Below, in pieces: positions 57,181 to 64,000 of a stretch of 64,000 nt of DNA. Made by a program: the position numbers and the translations under genes. How positions within the stretch are numbered: the stretch's first letter is position 1; each line of letters begins with the position of its first letter. Source of the stretch: GAS188 sp963794475 (GTDB lineage Bacteria > Pseudomonadota > Alphaproteobacteria > Rhizobiales > Beijerinckiaceae); the NCBI GenBank assembly GCA_963794475.1, contig CAWCDW010000004.1, positions 248,001 through 312,000 of the forward strand, read 5' to 3'. The notes beneath the pieces were generated by a model. That model made no database searches and was not told the origin of the DNA. It was given only the letters and a program-made list of their open reading frames with translations.

Positions 57181-57759
57181 ATGGGCACGATCAAGCCGCC
57201 CTCGAGCCTTCGTTTCGGCGGCAAGCGCATTTTCCGCCAGATGGTAAAAGAAATGACCGATCAAGGGCTTGCGCCGGAGCAGCGCCTTGCCGAACTGGCA
57301 GACTACGCATTGTTGTGCGACGAGCAGAGCCGGCTACTTCGGGAGGGCAAAGGGGACATTCCACTGGCCACCAGAATAGCGCTGGGGAGGCGGATTTCCG
57401 GGCTGATTGCTCAAAAAACGAGCCTAAAAGCCCTCATTTTGAGGCCGCCGCCCGGAACGCCCCGTCTTGGCAAGAAAGAGCTCGCCATGCGGGCCGCGAG
57501 GGTCGCGAGCTCAGGACACCTTGCGCCGGGAGAGCCGCCGCGAGCGGTGCGGGAAGCAGAGCGGCAGCGGGAACTTCGGGAATGGGAGCGGCTCGCCGGC
57601 GGGGAACCCAAGCGCGAGCCCAGCGTCCTCGAGCGCTACCTCGCTCCCGAGCCCAGCAAATCGCCCGACATTTTGGACAGGTTGCTCGGCGATGATGATG
57701 CGCGCGTCCCCGACAAATGGGACCGCCTCCTCGGCGACGATAGCACCGAACCGAAATGA
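57181..57759 (+). CDS. Element protein, possible phage terminase small subunit (P27-like)
   Basis: 192 residues. The first 90 are helical and follow the P27-type layout: KPPSSLRFGGKRIFRQMV, a turn, LAPEQRLAELADYALLCDEQ, and IALGRRISGLIAQKTSLKAL. The rest is charged, with a duplicated DRLLGDD motif (residues ~162 and ~182). No large subunit accompanies it. A satellite that carries only TerS could redirect a helper phage's packaging. Similarity is by eye and may be superficial. Confidence 0.4.
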   Translation: MGTIKPPSSLRFGGKRIFRQMVKEMTDQGLAPEQRLAELADYALLCDEQSRLLREGKGDIPLATRIALGRRISGLIAQKTSLKALILRPPPGTPRLGKKELAMRAARVASSGHLAPGEPPRAVREAERQRELREWERLAGGEPKREPSVLERYLAPEPSKSPDILDRLLGDDDARVPDKWDRLLGDDSTEPK

Positions 57760-58013
57760 CCGATCGCCGCCTTATCGTCCGGCCGCACGTCGATGACGGC
57801 GACCTCTCGACGTCGGCAACGCTCGTCGCGATCGCCCATCCCGGCCGGCGCATCGAGCCCGACGAAGCTTTGTGGTGCGCGCGGTCGCCGATGAGCTGGC
57901 GCCTACCCGAAGCAAGCGATATCCGCAGGGTGATGGCGATTGCCTCCTCACCTAATTTCAAGTTGGCGATCGAGAAGGAGAAGGCCTTAACCAGGGCAAG
58001 CATTGCGAAGTAG
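57756..58013 (+). CDS. Last element gene, unknown
   Basis: 85 residues, ATG overlapping the previous stop (ATGA). Contains LSTSATLVAIAHPGRRIEPDEALWC and a helical C-terminus rich in Lys and Ala. No recognised domain. Coupling to the TerS-like gene suggests a shared late function. Confidence 0.5.
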   Translation: MTDRRLIVRPHVDDGDLSTSATLVAIAHPGRRIEPDEALWCARSPMSWRLPEASDIRRVMAIASSPNFKLAIEKEKALTRASIAK

Positions 58014-58049
58014 GAGCGGACAAGCGTTGGTCCGGTCCGAACTCGAGGA

Positions 58050-58349
58050 TTACCGCTGATCGATCATTGTGTCTGCTTTTCTTTCGACGCAGGATGCAGC
58101 CGCGATGAGAGATTCTGCCCCTGGCAGCACGACTGCAATCTCGCCTTCCTCGAGCAGCGCCTCGTTGGCAGTGTTGATCAGGCTGGGCCGCCAGACGAAG
58201 CCGCCCGCGCGCGAACGATGGGAATGGACGGAGACGGGAAACGACGCCTGATGCCGCGCGGGAGACAACATCGGAGAGTGCGCCGGAGAAACTCGGGAAG
58301 GTGAAAGTAGAATTGGGGTCTCTATGGAGATCTCCTGGGTTGATCCCAA
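58050..58349 (-). pseudogene. Possible host gene body cut by the element
   Basis: Minus-strand frame with protein-like content from about HSHRSRAGGFVWRPSL onward (NTANEALLEEGEIAVVLPG). Downstream of the 7-bp repeat the tail changes to CVERKADTMIDQR. If joined across the repeat to the frame ending at 51275 it would read GAESLILLQREKGWAKKQ. Unrecognised; coding status is uncertain. Confidence 0.3.
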
Positions 58350-58952
58350 TGTGAGAACGCCCAGGCGGCTCGCCTACTGGCCAGGTGGGCAGGTGGCCGG
58401 CGGCTCTAACCCTTGCTTTTTACAACGTGCCAGGCCCTCGCGCCGTTTGTCATGGCACCGGCGGGCGCTACACGGTCCAGGCTGGGGCGGGGGCGGCGGC
58501 CTACATCGAGAGGCGCGCGCTCGACGAGCGGGTCCCTCGCGGCGCGCGCAACCAGGGCCTCCCGGCGCGCGAAGTCCCTCCTCACCGAGGTCAGAATGCC
58601 CATCGCTCTACATCTAGAGGACTCGACTGTGCGGCAGCGGGCTACACTCGACCCAAGTTTGACCTTCCGTCGACCGCCTCCAAACGACCGGGGTGGGCCG
58701 AAAGCTGACCGTCTGCTTTGGGCAATTGCAACGCTGAAGCGGACATCCGCTTCCACACACTCACGTGGCAGCACTCGACCCATTGCGGTCCTTCGGCGTC
58801 GAACGCTACATGGCACATTTCGAGAGCGTCGCGACGGGTGAGCGGCAGGACAAGGCGGCGCCGGTAGCGGCTTAGCGCGCGACTTACCATGCTTCCCCTT
58901 ATGCCGATATCGGGCCTATCATGCCGAAACCTAATCTTACTTGAGGAGCGCC
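58350..58952. other. Non-coding region upstream of the cyclase gene
   Basis: No convincing gene on either strand. Fragments such as GACCGTCTGCTTTGGGCAAT and GCGGACATCCGCTT look like intergenic repeat debris. The cyclase promoter is expected in the last 150 bp. Confidence 0.4.
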
Positions 58953-60713
58953 GTGACCAACGAGCGCGTGGAACGGCGGCTGATGGCCATCCTTGCGGCT
59001 GATATCGCGGGCTACAGCCGTCTGATGGAGGTCGACGAAGAGGGCACGCTTGCTCGTTTGAAGGCGTGCCGGCGAGACGTTGTCGAACCGAAAATCGCCG
59101 AATATCGCGGACGCATCGTCAAGACCACGGGCGACGGCATTCTTGTCGAGTTCGGGAGCGTGGTCGATGCAGTGCGATGCGCCCTCGAGGTGCAGCGGGG
59201 CATGCCGGAGCGCAATGCGGAAGTGCCATCCGATAGCCGCATCGAGTTCCGTGTCGGCATCAATCTCGGCGACATCATTATCGACGGCGACGACATTTAT
59301 GGCGATGGCGTGAATGTCGCGGCACGGCTCGAAGGCCTGGCCGAGCCCAACGGGGTCTGCGTGAGCCGGGTTGTGCGCGATCAGGTGCGCGACAAGCTCG
59401 ATCTGGCCTTCGAGGACATGGGCGAGCAGCAGGTTAAGAACATCGCCCGGCCGGTCCGCGTCTTCCGCATCGCGGCGCCGGTTATCGGGCAGCCGACGGG
59501 ATCGACGAAGCCCACGCTCGCCCTGCCTGACAAGCCGTCGATCGCCGTTCTGCCTTTCCAAAACATGAGCGGGGATCCTGAGCAGGAGTATTTCGCCGAT
59601 GGCATGGTCGACGACATCATCACCGGCCTCTCGCGCATCAAATGGCTTTTCGTCATCGCGCGCAATTCGACCTTCATCTACAAGGGGCGGGCGGTCGACG
59701 TAAAACAGGTCGGGCGCGAACTCGGCGTGCGTTATGTGCTCGAAGGCAGCGTTCGCAAGGGGGCGGATCGTGTGCGGATCACCGGCCAACTCGTCGACGC
59801 TGCAACCGGAGCGCACGTATGGGCCGAGCGCTATGACCGCAAATCCGACGATATTTTTGCCCTTCAGGATGAGATCGCACTATCGGTGGTGGGCGCGATC
59901 GAGCCGAGCCTGCGTCGGGCCGAAGTCGAGCGCGTCAAGCGCAAGCGGCCGGATAGCCTCGATGCCTATGATCTTGTCTTGCGGGCTCAGCCCGACGTCT
60001 ATTCCGGAATGCCGGAGCGCGCCACAAAGGCCCTGGTGCTTCTGGAACGCGCACTCGCGCTCGATCCCGCCTATGCGCTGGCGCATGCGTTTTCCGCGAT
60101 GTGCCGTCACAATCGATTCTTGCGCGCCGGACTGCATGAGGAGGACCGGGCGGCCTCAATCCGCCACGCCCAAGCCGCGATCGCTTACGGGCAGGACGAC
60201 GCGCTCGCTCTAACTTTCGCCGGATTTTCCATCGGCATGGACGGGCACGATCGTGGTGCCGCGTTCGCGGCATTCGAGGCGGCGCTCGCCACCAGCCCCT
60301 CAACGGCTCTCACCTATATCCTTGGCAGCGTTATTCTCGGATGGACCGGGGAAGCCGAACGTGCAATCGAATGGGGCGAACGGGCGATGCGTCTCAGCCC
60401 CTTCGATCCCTGGGCTTTTGCTGCTTTCGGCTCACTTACGCTCGGGCATTTCCAGCGCGGCCGCTACGCCGAGGCTGCCAATGCCGCCTACAAGGCGGTC
60501 CAGTCCAATCCTGCCCACAGTATCAACTATGTGCTGCTGGCGGCGCCGCTCGCGAAGCTTGGGCGGCTCGAAGAGGCGAAGGCGGCTGCGGCACGAGTTT
60601 TGGAATTACACCCCGCATTCCGGTACAGCCGGCAATTTTCAGGAGTGGACTGCGCGCCGGCGCTTGCTGCCTCTCTAAGCGAGGCCCTCAGCGCCACGGG
60701 GCTGCCGGAGTAA
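58953..60713 (+). CDS. Class III adenylate/guanylate cyclase with TolB-like and TPR domains
   Basis: 586 residues from a GTG at 58953 (AGGAG 5 nt upstream; a TTG at 58941 is in frame). The cyclase homology domain (residues ~10-170) keeps the metal-binding Asp residues in LAADIAGYSRLM and GRIVKTTGDGILVEFGS, plus GINLGDIIIDGDDIYGDGVNVAARLE. A TolB-like segment follows (SIAVLPFQNMSGDPEQEYFADG and VRYVLEGSVRK), then TPRs from about residue 340. This is the common rhizobial layout. It is cytoplasmic, with no membrane helix. Confidence 0.9.
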   Translation: MTNERVERRLMAILAADIAGYSRLMEVDEEGTLARLKACRRDVVEPKIAEYRGRIVKTTGDGILVEFGSVVDAVRCALEVQRGMPERNAEVPSDSRIEFRVGINLGDIIIDGDDIYGDGVNVAARLEGLAEPNGVCVSRVVRDQVRDKLDLAFEDMGEQQVKNIARPVRVFRIAAPVIGQPTGSTKPTLALPDKPSIAVLPFQNMSGDPEQEYFADGMVDDIITGLSRIKWLFVIARNSTFIYKGRAVDVKQVGRELGVRYVLEGSVRKGADRVRITGQLVDAATGAHVWAERYDRKSDDIFALQDEIALSVVGAIEPSLRRAEVERVKRKRPDSLDAYDLVLRAQPDVYSGMPERATKALVLLERALALDPAYALAHAFSAMCRHNRFLRAGLHEEDRAASIRHAQAAIAYGQDDALALTFAGFSIGMDGHDRGAAFAAFEAALATSPSTALTYILGSVILGWTGEAERAIEWGERAMRLSPFDPWAFAAFGSLTLGHFQRGRYAEAANAAYKAVQSNPAHSINYVLLAAPLAKLGRLEEAKAAAARVLELHPAFRYSRQFSGVDCAPALAASLSEALSATGLPE

Positions 60714-61336
60714 AAGAACGTCCGCTTCTTGCACATCTGGCTCGTAAACGACGCGCGGAGCCCTGGGCAGCTTTCCACCCCGTGGCGTTATTAGAGGTTG
60801 GCCACCCGCGTGAGCCTCACGCAACCAGCGCCTTATGCAAGCGAGCGGCAGGTTAGGTGCACGGTGGCTCACTTTGCTGAGACGTGCCATTGGCGAGGGT
60901 GGTCGAGAGATTCCGATGCCCTTCTAAAAGGGGGGTCACAGGGCATGCCCATTGACCATTGCCGAACGTGAGAACAGACTGAGAACTCGCTTCGGGAGGA
61001 TGCTGGGATGGGTGAGCCGCGGCCGGACCTTGTTGATCGAGGCTCCATCGGCACTTCCTGTTGTCTCGGTGAGAGATGTCCGATTGGTTGTCCTTGGGAC
61101 ATCGCGCGGTGCATTTGGACATGTGAAGGGCACGTCTTCAGTGAAATCGATTTCATTGGGACCACCTGCCGCTTCAATTGATTTCATCTGCCGGGGCCTC
61201 GTGCCGCTCGCGCGGAACCTCTTGCGTCGAGTGGTGATGAACCTTCCGCCTCATATCGGCGAGGCAGTGACGGTAATTTCATCGCGCGCCCCGGGTGTTC
61301 GAAATCTGCGCCAGCCCTCCACAGCCGCTTCTTGGA
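60714..61336. other. Non-coding region, no gene recognised
   Basis: Short ORFs occur on both strands, but none has a ribosome site, domain or codon pattern that supports it. It separates the cyclase from the convergent YciE/YciF-like gene. Confidence 0.4.
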
Positions 61337-61837
61337 TCAGGTCGCGTTGGCTTCCGCCGCCACATTAACGCTCGTCTCAGCGAGTTTCGTGAGGAGCTCG
61401 TCCGTGGTCTTCTCCTCGCCAAGTGTGGCGTCGAAAAGATCCGCCGCCTGATCCATTCCGAGTTCCTTCGCCCAGGTCCGGAGCGTGCCATAGCGAGAGA
61501 TCTCGTAATGCTCAACCGCCTGCGCAGCTGCAAGGAGACCCGCATCCAACGCTTTGCTGTCGGCATACTCCTCGCCGATCTCGTCGCCTTCCTTGATGAT
61601 GCCCTTGATGGCCTCGCAGGTCTTCGATTGGGGCTTCTTGCCGATCATCTCGAACACTTCTTCGAGACGCTGCACGTGACCTTTCGTCTGTTCGAGATGA
61701 GTCGTGAACGCGTCCTTCAGTTCGTCCGATTGTGCGGACTTCGCCATCTTCGGAAGTGCCTTCGTGATTGCCTTCTCGGCAAAATAGATGTCCCTGAGCG
61801 TATCGTGAAACAGGTCGTTGAGATTTTTCGGAGCCAT
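61337..61837 (-). CDS. YciE/YciF-like ferritin-fold protein (DUF892)
   Basis: 166 residues. DUF892 four-helix bundle: LFHDTLRDIYFAEKAITKAL, FTTHLEQTKGHVQRLEEVFE, LLAAAQAVEHYEISRYGTLR and LLTKLAETSVNVAAEANAT. Glu and His residues at helix positions (E in YFAEKA, E/H in HLEQTKGH, EHYE) could bind a di-iron centre. GGAG precedes the ATG at 61837. Associated with stress response in enterobacteria and rhizobia. Confidence 0.88.
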   Translation of the reverse strand: MAPKNLNDLFHDTLRDIYFAEKAITKALPKMAKSAQSDELKDAFTTHLEQTKGHVQRLEEVFEMIGKKPQSKTCEAIKGIIKEGDEIGEEYADSKALDAGLLAAAQAVEHYEISRYGTLRTWAKELGMDQAADLFDATLGEEKTTDELLTKLAETSVNVAAEANAT

Positions 61838-62488
61838 GATCATCTCCATTCGGCGGGTTCGCAAAAATTTCCAGGGCCAGCCGCTGTCGCCCTCGGGGGA
61901 GTGATCCAACGTTTGGCTTGGTCTGCGGTTCCTGTGGCGGAAGTTTTCGACCCCGCCAAGCGGTGCGACTGACCTAAGAGCAAACTCGAGGACGAGTTGA
62001 AGGCTCGGTGATGTCGATTAGCGCTCAAGGAATTTGCCCAGACAAGAGCTTGGACGAACCAGAGCGCCGCAAAAGGTCACGAACGCAGATGATCCGGAGC
62101 TGGCGACCACGCTGGAAACCTGCGAGCTTGTGGTCGCAGGCTTCATCGCTGCCGTCGAAGAGTGGCCCGTGGACGCGACCAGGAGGTCGTTTCCGCAGGT
62201 CCGCATAAGGCGCGAGGTAAGTCAATCGAGCTGGCGCCCGGGGTAGTCGGTTCGCAACTTCAGCGAGCTCCGGCTGCACTCTTCGCCGCAAATAATCGGG
62301 GAGGCTCAGCAGAGGGTTGTGTGAGCTGAGGCAGCGCACCCGCGTCGATCGGGATTTTGAGCACCGGCATTGCGGGCCTCTCAAGCATAGGCTCAGTCGT
62401 GCCCGGCTGACGCGGCAATAATTATTGGAAAAGGGCCGGAACAATCAGCAAGAGACGAGATTTGAATTTGGCAGCGCAGGAGAGTTCG
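61838..62488. other. Intergenic region before the stress cluster
   Basis: No supported gene. A plus-strand stretch at 62067-62160 (reading ADDPELATTLETCELVVAGF) looks mildly protein-like but lacks a start and a ribosome site. The promoters for the divergent YciE-like gene and the three-gene cluster must be here. Confidence 0.4.
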
Positions 62489-63100
62489 ATGAATGCTCCA
62501 AAGGCCAATACACAGCATCCATCCCGCCGGGGAATCGGTTCGCAGGGTCTCGACCAACCTGTGAAACCCTCGACCGATCTCTTGGAACCGTCTGGCACGC
62601 GAGCCGGGACCGATGCTCCCTCGGAGACCACTTCCGGAGTGAGGGCGCGGGCGGCCGACACGCCGTCGAAGCTTTCTGATGTCGCCCAGCAAGCCGGCGA
62701 ACATGCAAAGCAGACAGCGTCGTCCTTGGCGAACGAGGCCAATAAAAAGGCGGTGGCATTCTTTAATCAGCAGGTGGCGAGCGGGGCGGATCTCGTCAGT
62801 CATGTGGCCGATTCAGCGAAATACGCCGCTGACAACCTCGAGGACCAAGCACCCAAACTTGCGGAACTGGTTCGCGGCGCCGCGCAGCGGGTCGAAGACT
62901 TCTCGAACGAGGTGCGCAGCAAGACTGTCGATGAGCTCTTGCGGAACGCCTCCGAGGTCACGCGCCGGCAGCCTGCGCTTGTGTTCGGGTGCGCCTCCCT
63001 CGCAGGCTTCTTCATCTTCCGTTTGTTGAAGGCAAAACCGGATACGGGCTCGCAGGAGTATGGCGCGCCCTCCCGCGGGGACCATTACGATGCAGCATGA
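62489..63100 (+). CDS. Stress-associated envelope protein, nutrient-deprivation-induced type
   Basis: 203 residues from ATG 62489 (GGAG upstream). A hydrophilic, Ala/Ser/Thr-rich N-terminus (DVAQQAGEHAKQTASSLANE) forms amphipathic helices resembling LEA proteins. A single C-terminal hydrophobic helix (ALVFGCASLAGFFIFRLL) anchors it. Similar proteins in rhizobia are linked to nutrient deprivation. The stop overlaps the next gene, so the three form an operon. Confidence 0.75.
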   Translation: MNAPKANTQHPSRRGIGSQGLDQPVKPSTDLLEPSGTRAGTDAPSETTSGVRARAADTPSKLSDVAQQAGEHAKQTASSLANEANKKAVAFFNQQVASGADLVSHVADSAKYAADNLEDQAPKLAELVRGAAQRVEDFSNEVRSKTVDELLRNASEVTRRQPALVFGCASLAGFFIFRLLKAKPDTGSQEYGAPSRGDHYDAA

Positions 63101-63485
63101 TCGCATCGCCAATTCCGACCTGCTGCGGACCTTGGGCGACGCGCTCGGCAGTTTATCGGACCTGGTGCAAAAGGAGATCCGACTTACGCGCGCTGAACTG
63201 GCGCAGATGCTCGCGTCCAAGCTTCAGGCTAGCACCTGGGCGATCGCGGCCGCGGTCGCTGCGCTTCTTGCCGCGATGCTGATCGTTGAAGCTTTCGTGT
63301 TCGCGTTGGTTGCCCTTGGCCTCGCGACGCCTTGGGCCTGTCTCGCGGTCGCCGCGATAATGGTCGTGGGCGGCCTCCTCTCATTCCTTCAGGCCCGGAG
63401 GCTTGCCCAGAACGGGCCAGCGCCGCGGCGCGTTCTCGGGCGGGTCGCGCAGGACGTTCAAACAGTCAAGGAGCGACTCACATGA
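63090..63485 (+). CDS. Phage holin family / DUF1469-like membrane protein
   Basis: 131 residues from ATG 63090. A conserved N-terminal helix (LGSLSDLVQKEIRLTRAELA) precedes two membrane helices (STWAIAAAVAALLAAMLIVE and LGLATPWACLAVAAIMVVGG). This is the Actino-holin/putative superfamily III form that, in alphaproteobacteria, sits in stress clusters rather than prophages. ATG overlaps the upstream gene; stop overlaps the downstream ATG. Confidence 0.8.
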   Translation: MQHDRIANSDLLRTLGDALGSLSDLVQKEIRLTRAELAQMLASKLQASTWAIAAAVAALLAAMLIVEAFVFALVALGLATPWACLAVAAIMVVGGLLSFLQARRLAQNGPAPRRVLGRVAQDVQTVKERLT

Positions 63486-64000
63486 ACTCTTATCCAGGCA
63501 CGAATACTTTTTCTCAAGCGGGCGAATGGTTGCTTGGGGCCGCGCGCCGGAATCCGGAGGCCTTGCTGCTCTTGGGGGCCGGGTGCGCCCTGCTGATGCG
63601 AACTGGCGGGGGCACGGCACGCTCGAACGAAGATGCCGATGGCTGGACACATGAGGATGGCTATTCGACCGCCTCGGCCAATCCGCCCTCACGGGAGGGA
63701 TTGGCTCACTCCTCCAGGGAGGGAACCGGGCATTTGAGCGGCATCAAGGACCGCCTGACGGACACGGCGTCCGGTTACGTCGGCGACCTGCAAGAGCGCG
63801 TCGTCGACACAGCCGCCGATTACGCCGCCAATCTGACGGGGCGCGTCTCCGATACCGCCAGCAGCGTGGCGGATGCCGCCACTGCCGCAACTCGCAACAT
63901 CGTCGAGGGCTCTAAGAGCCTGAGGCGGCAAGCACAGACCACACTGCAGAGCACCATCGACGGCGTGCTGCGCGATCAGCCGCTTGTAGTTGCCGCGGTG
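63482..64000 (+). CDS. Third gene of stress cluster, 3' end outside window
   Basis: ATG at 63482 overlaps the preceding stop (ATGA). 173 codons are present. A hydrophobic segment (PEALLLLGAGCALLMRTG) is followed by a long Ala/Thr/Asp-rich part with heptad-like motifs (TDTASGYVGDLQERVVDTAA, ADYAANLTGRVSDTASSVAD) resembling LEA repeats, and RDQPLVVAAV at the edge, the usual start of a C-terminal membrane helix. DUF3618-like layout. Confidence 0.7.
   Translation, partial: MNSYPGTNTFSQAGEWLLGAARRNPEALLLLGAGCALLMRTGGGTARSNEDADGWTHEDGYSTASANPPSREGLAHSSREGTGHLSGIKDRLTDTASGYVGDLQERVVDTAADYAANLTGRVSDTASSVADAATAATRNIVEGSKSLRRQAQTTLQSTIDGVLRDQPLVVAAV

Larger units (their letters stand above)
51314..58110 (+). 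mobile_element. Satellite-like integrative element (~6.8 kb)
   Basis: Nine genes on one strand, mostly overlapping by 1-11 bp: integrase, unknown, AlpA-like, unknown, SSB, prim-pol, D5 helicase, terminase-small-subunit-like, unknown. There is a self-contained replication module, but no capsid, tail, portal, large terminase, conjugation or resistance genes. The boundaries used are a 7-bp direct repeat GATGAGA at 51314-51320 and 58104-58110, in the same phase of a minus-strand frame; they are tentative. The content and order match phage satellites (P4/PICI) more than an ICE or plasmid. Confidence 0.6.

Noticed and set aside
58899..59816. 305-codon minus-strand frame over the cyclase
   Set aside because: Shadow; the sense strand carries the complete cyclase domain.
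60853..61190. Short minus-strand ORFs after the cyclase
   Set aside because: Several overlapping frames of similar length, none with a ribosome site or recognisable content.

Overview
The window is GC-rich chromosomal DNA from an alphaproteobacterium, almost certainly in the Hyphomicrobiales (Rhizobiales). The evidence is the set of lineage-typical genes: the CtrA-pathway phosphotransferase ChpT, EipA (DUF1134), an LdtR-like MarR regulator, DUF6163, UdgX, and a nutrient-deprivation/holin-type stress cluster. A Beijerinckiaceae-like host is plausible but unproven. No rRNA, tRNA or CRISPR array was found.

Layout. 1-1.9 kb: left-edge RND efflux adaptor behind a TetR gene with a perfect palindromic operator. 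2-7.6 kb: scarred region with an IS110-family relic, a MITE-like hairpin, and two degenerate autotransporter genes sharing a ~450-bp direct repeat. 7.8-15.1 kb: dipeptide ABC transporter operon dppA2-dppA1-dppB-dppC-dppD-dppF on the minus strand, with several frameshifts. 15.4-22.8 kb: small membrane protein, eipA, cysQ, chpT, IS5 and rho fragments, an ATP-dependent DNA ligase, DUF763, a membrane protein and a 24-residue hydrophobic peptide. 23.1-30.2 kb: glgX-treZ-treY, a coupled operon turning glycogen or maltodextrin into trehalose. 30.2-32.4 kb: udgX, small membrane proteins, tpiA. 32.6-36.4 kb: an L,D-transpeptidase and a MarR regulator with an L-lactate permease between them. 36.6-50.2 kb: housekeeping genes (3-hydroxyisobutyryl-CoA hydrolase, rimO, quinone oxidoreductase, aldo/keto reductase, lpd, a phosphodiesterase/phosphatase, a GST, a deaminase, DUF350 and a YcaQ-like DNA glycosylase). 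50.2-51.0 kb: secreted glycine-rich repeat protein.

51.3-58.1 kb: a compact one-strand integrative element: tyrosine integrase, unknown, AlpA-like regulator, unknown, SSB, prim-pol, D5-type helicase, terminase-small-subunit-like protein, unknown. It has its own replication module but no capsid, tail, portal or large terminase, so it looks like a phage satellite (PICI/P4-like) in an alphaproteobacterium. This is the best candidate for an undescribed system here. 58.3-64 kb: a class III adenylate cyclase with TPRs, a YciE/YciF-like protein, and a three-gene envelope/stress cluster running off the right edge.

Quality note: about fifteen frameshifts in otherwise well-conserved genes all go the same way (one extra base, or two missing). 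That is hard to explain by random gene decay and suggests sequence errors in part of the window.
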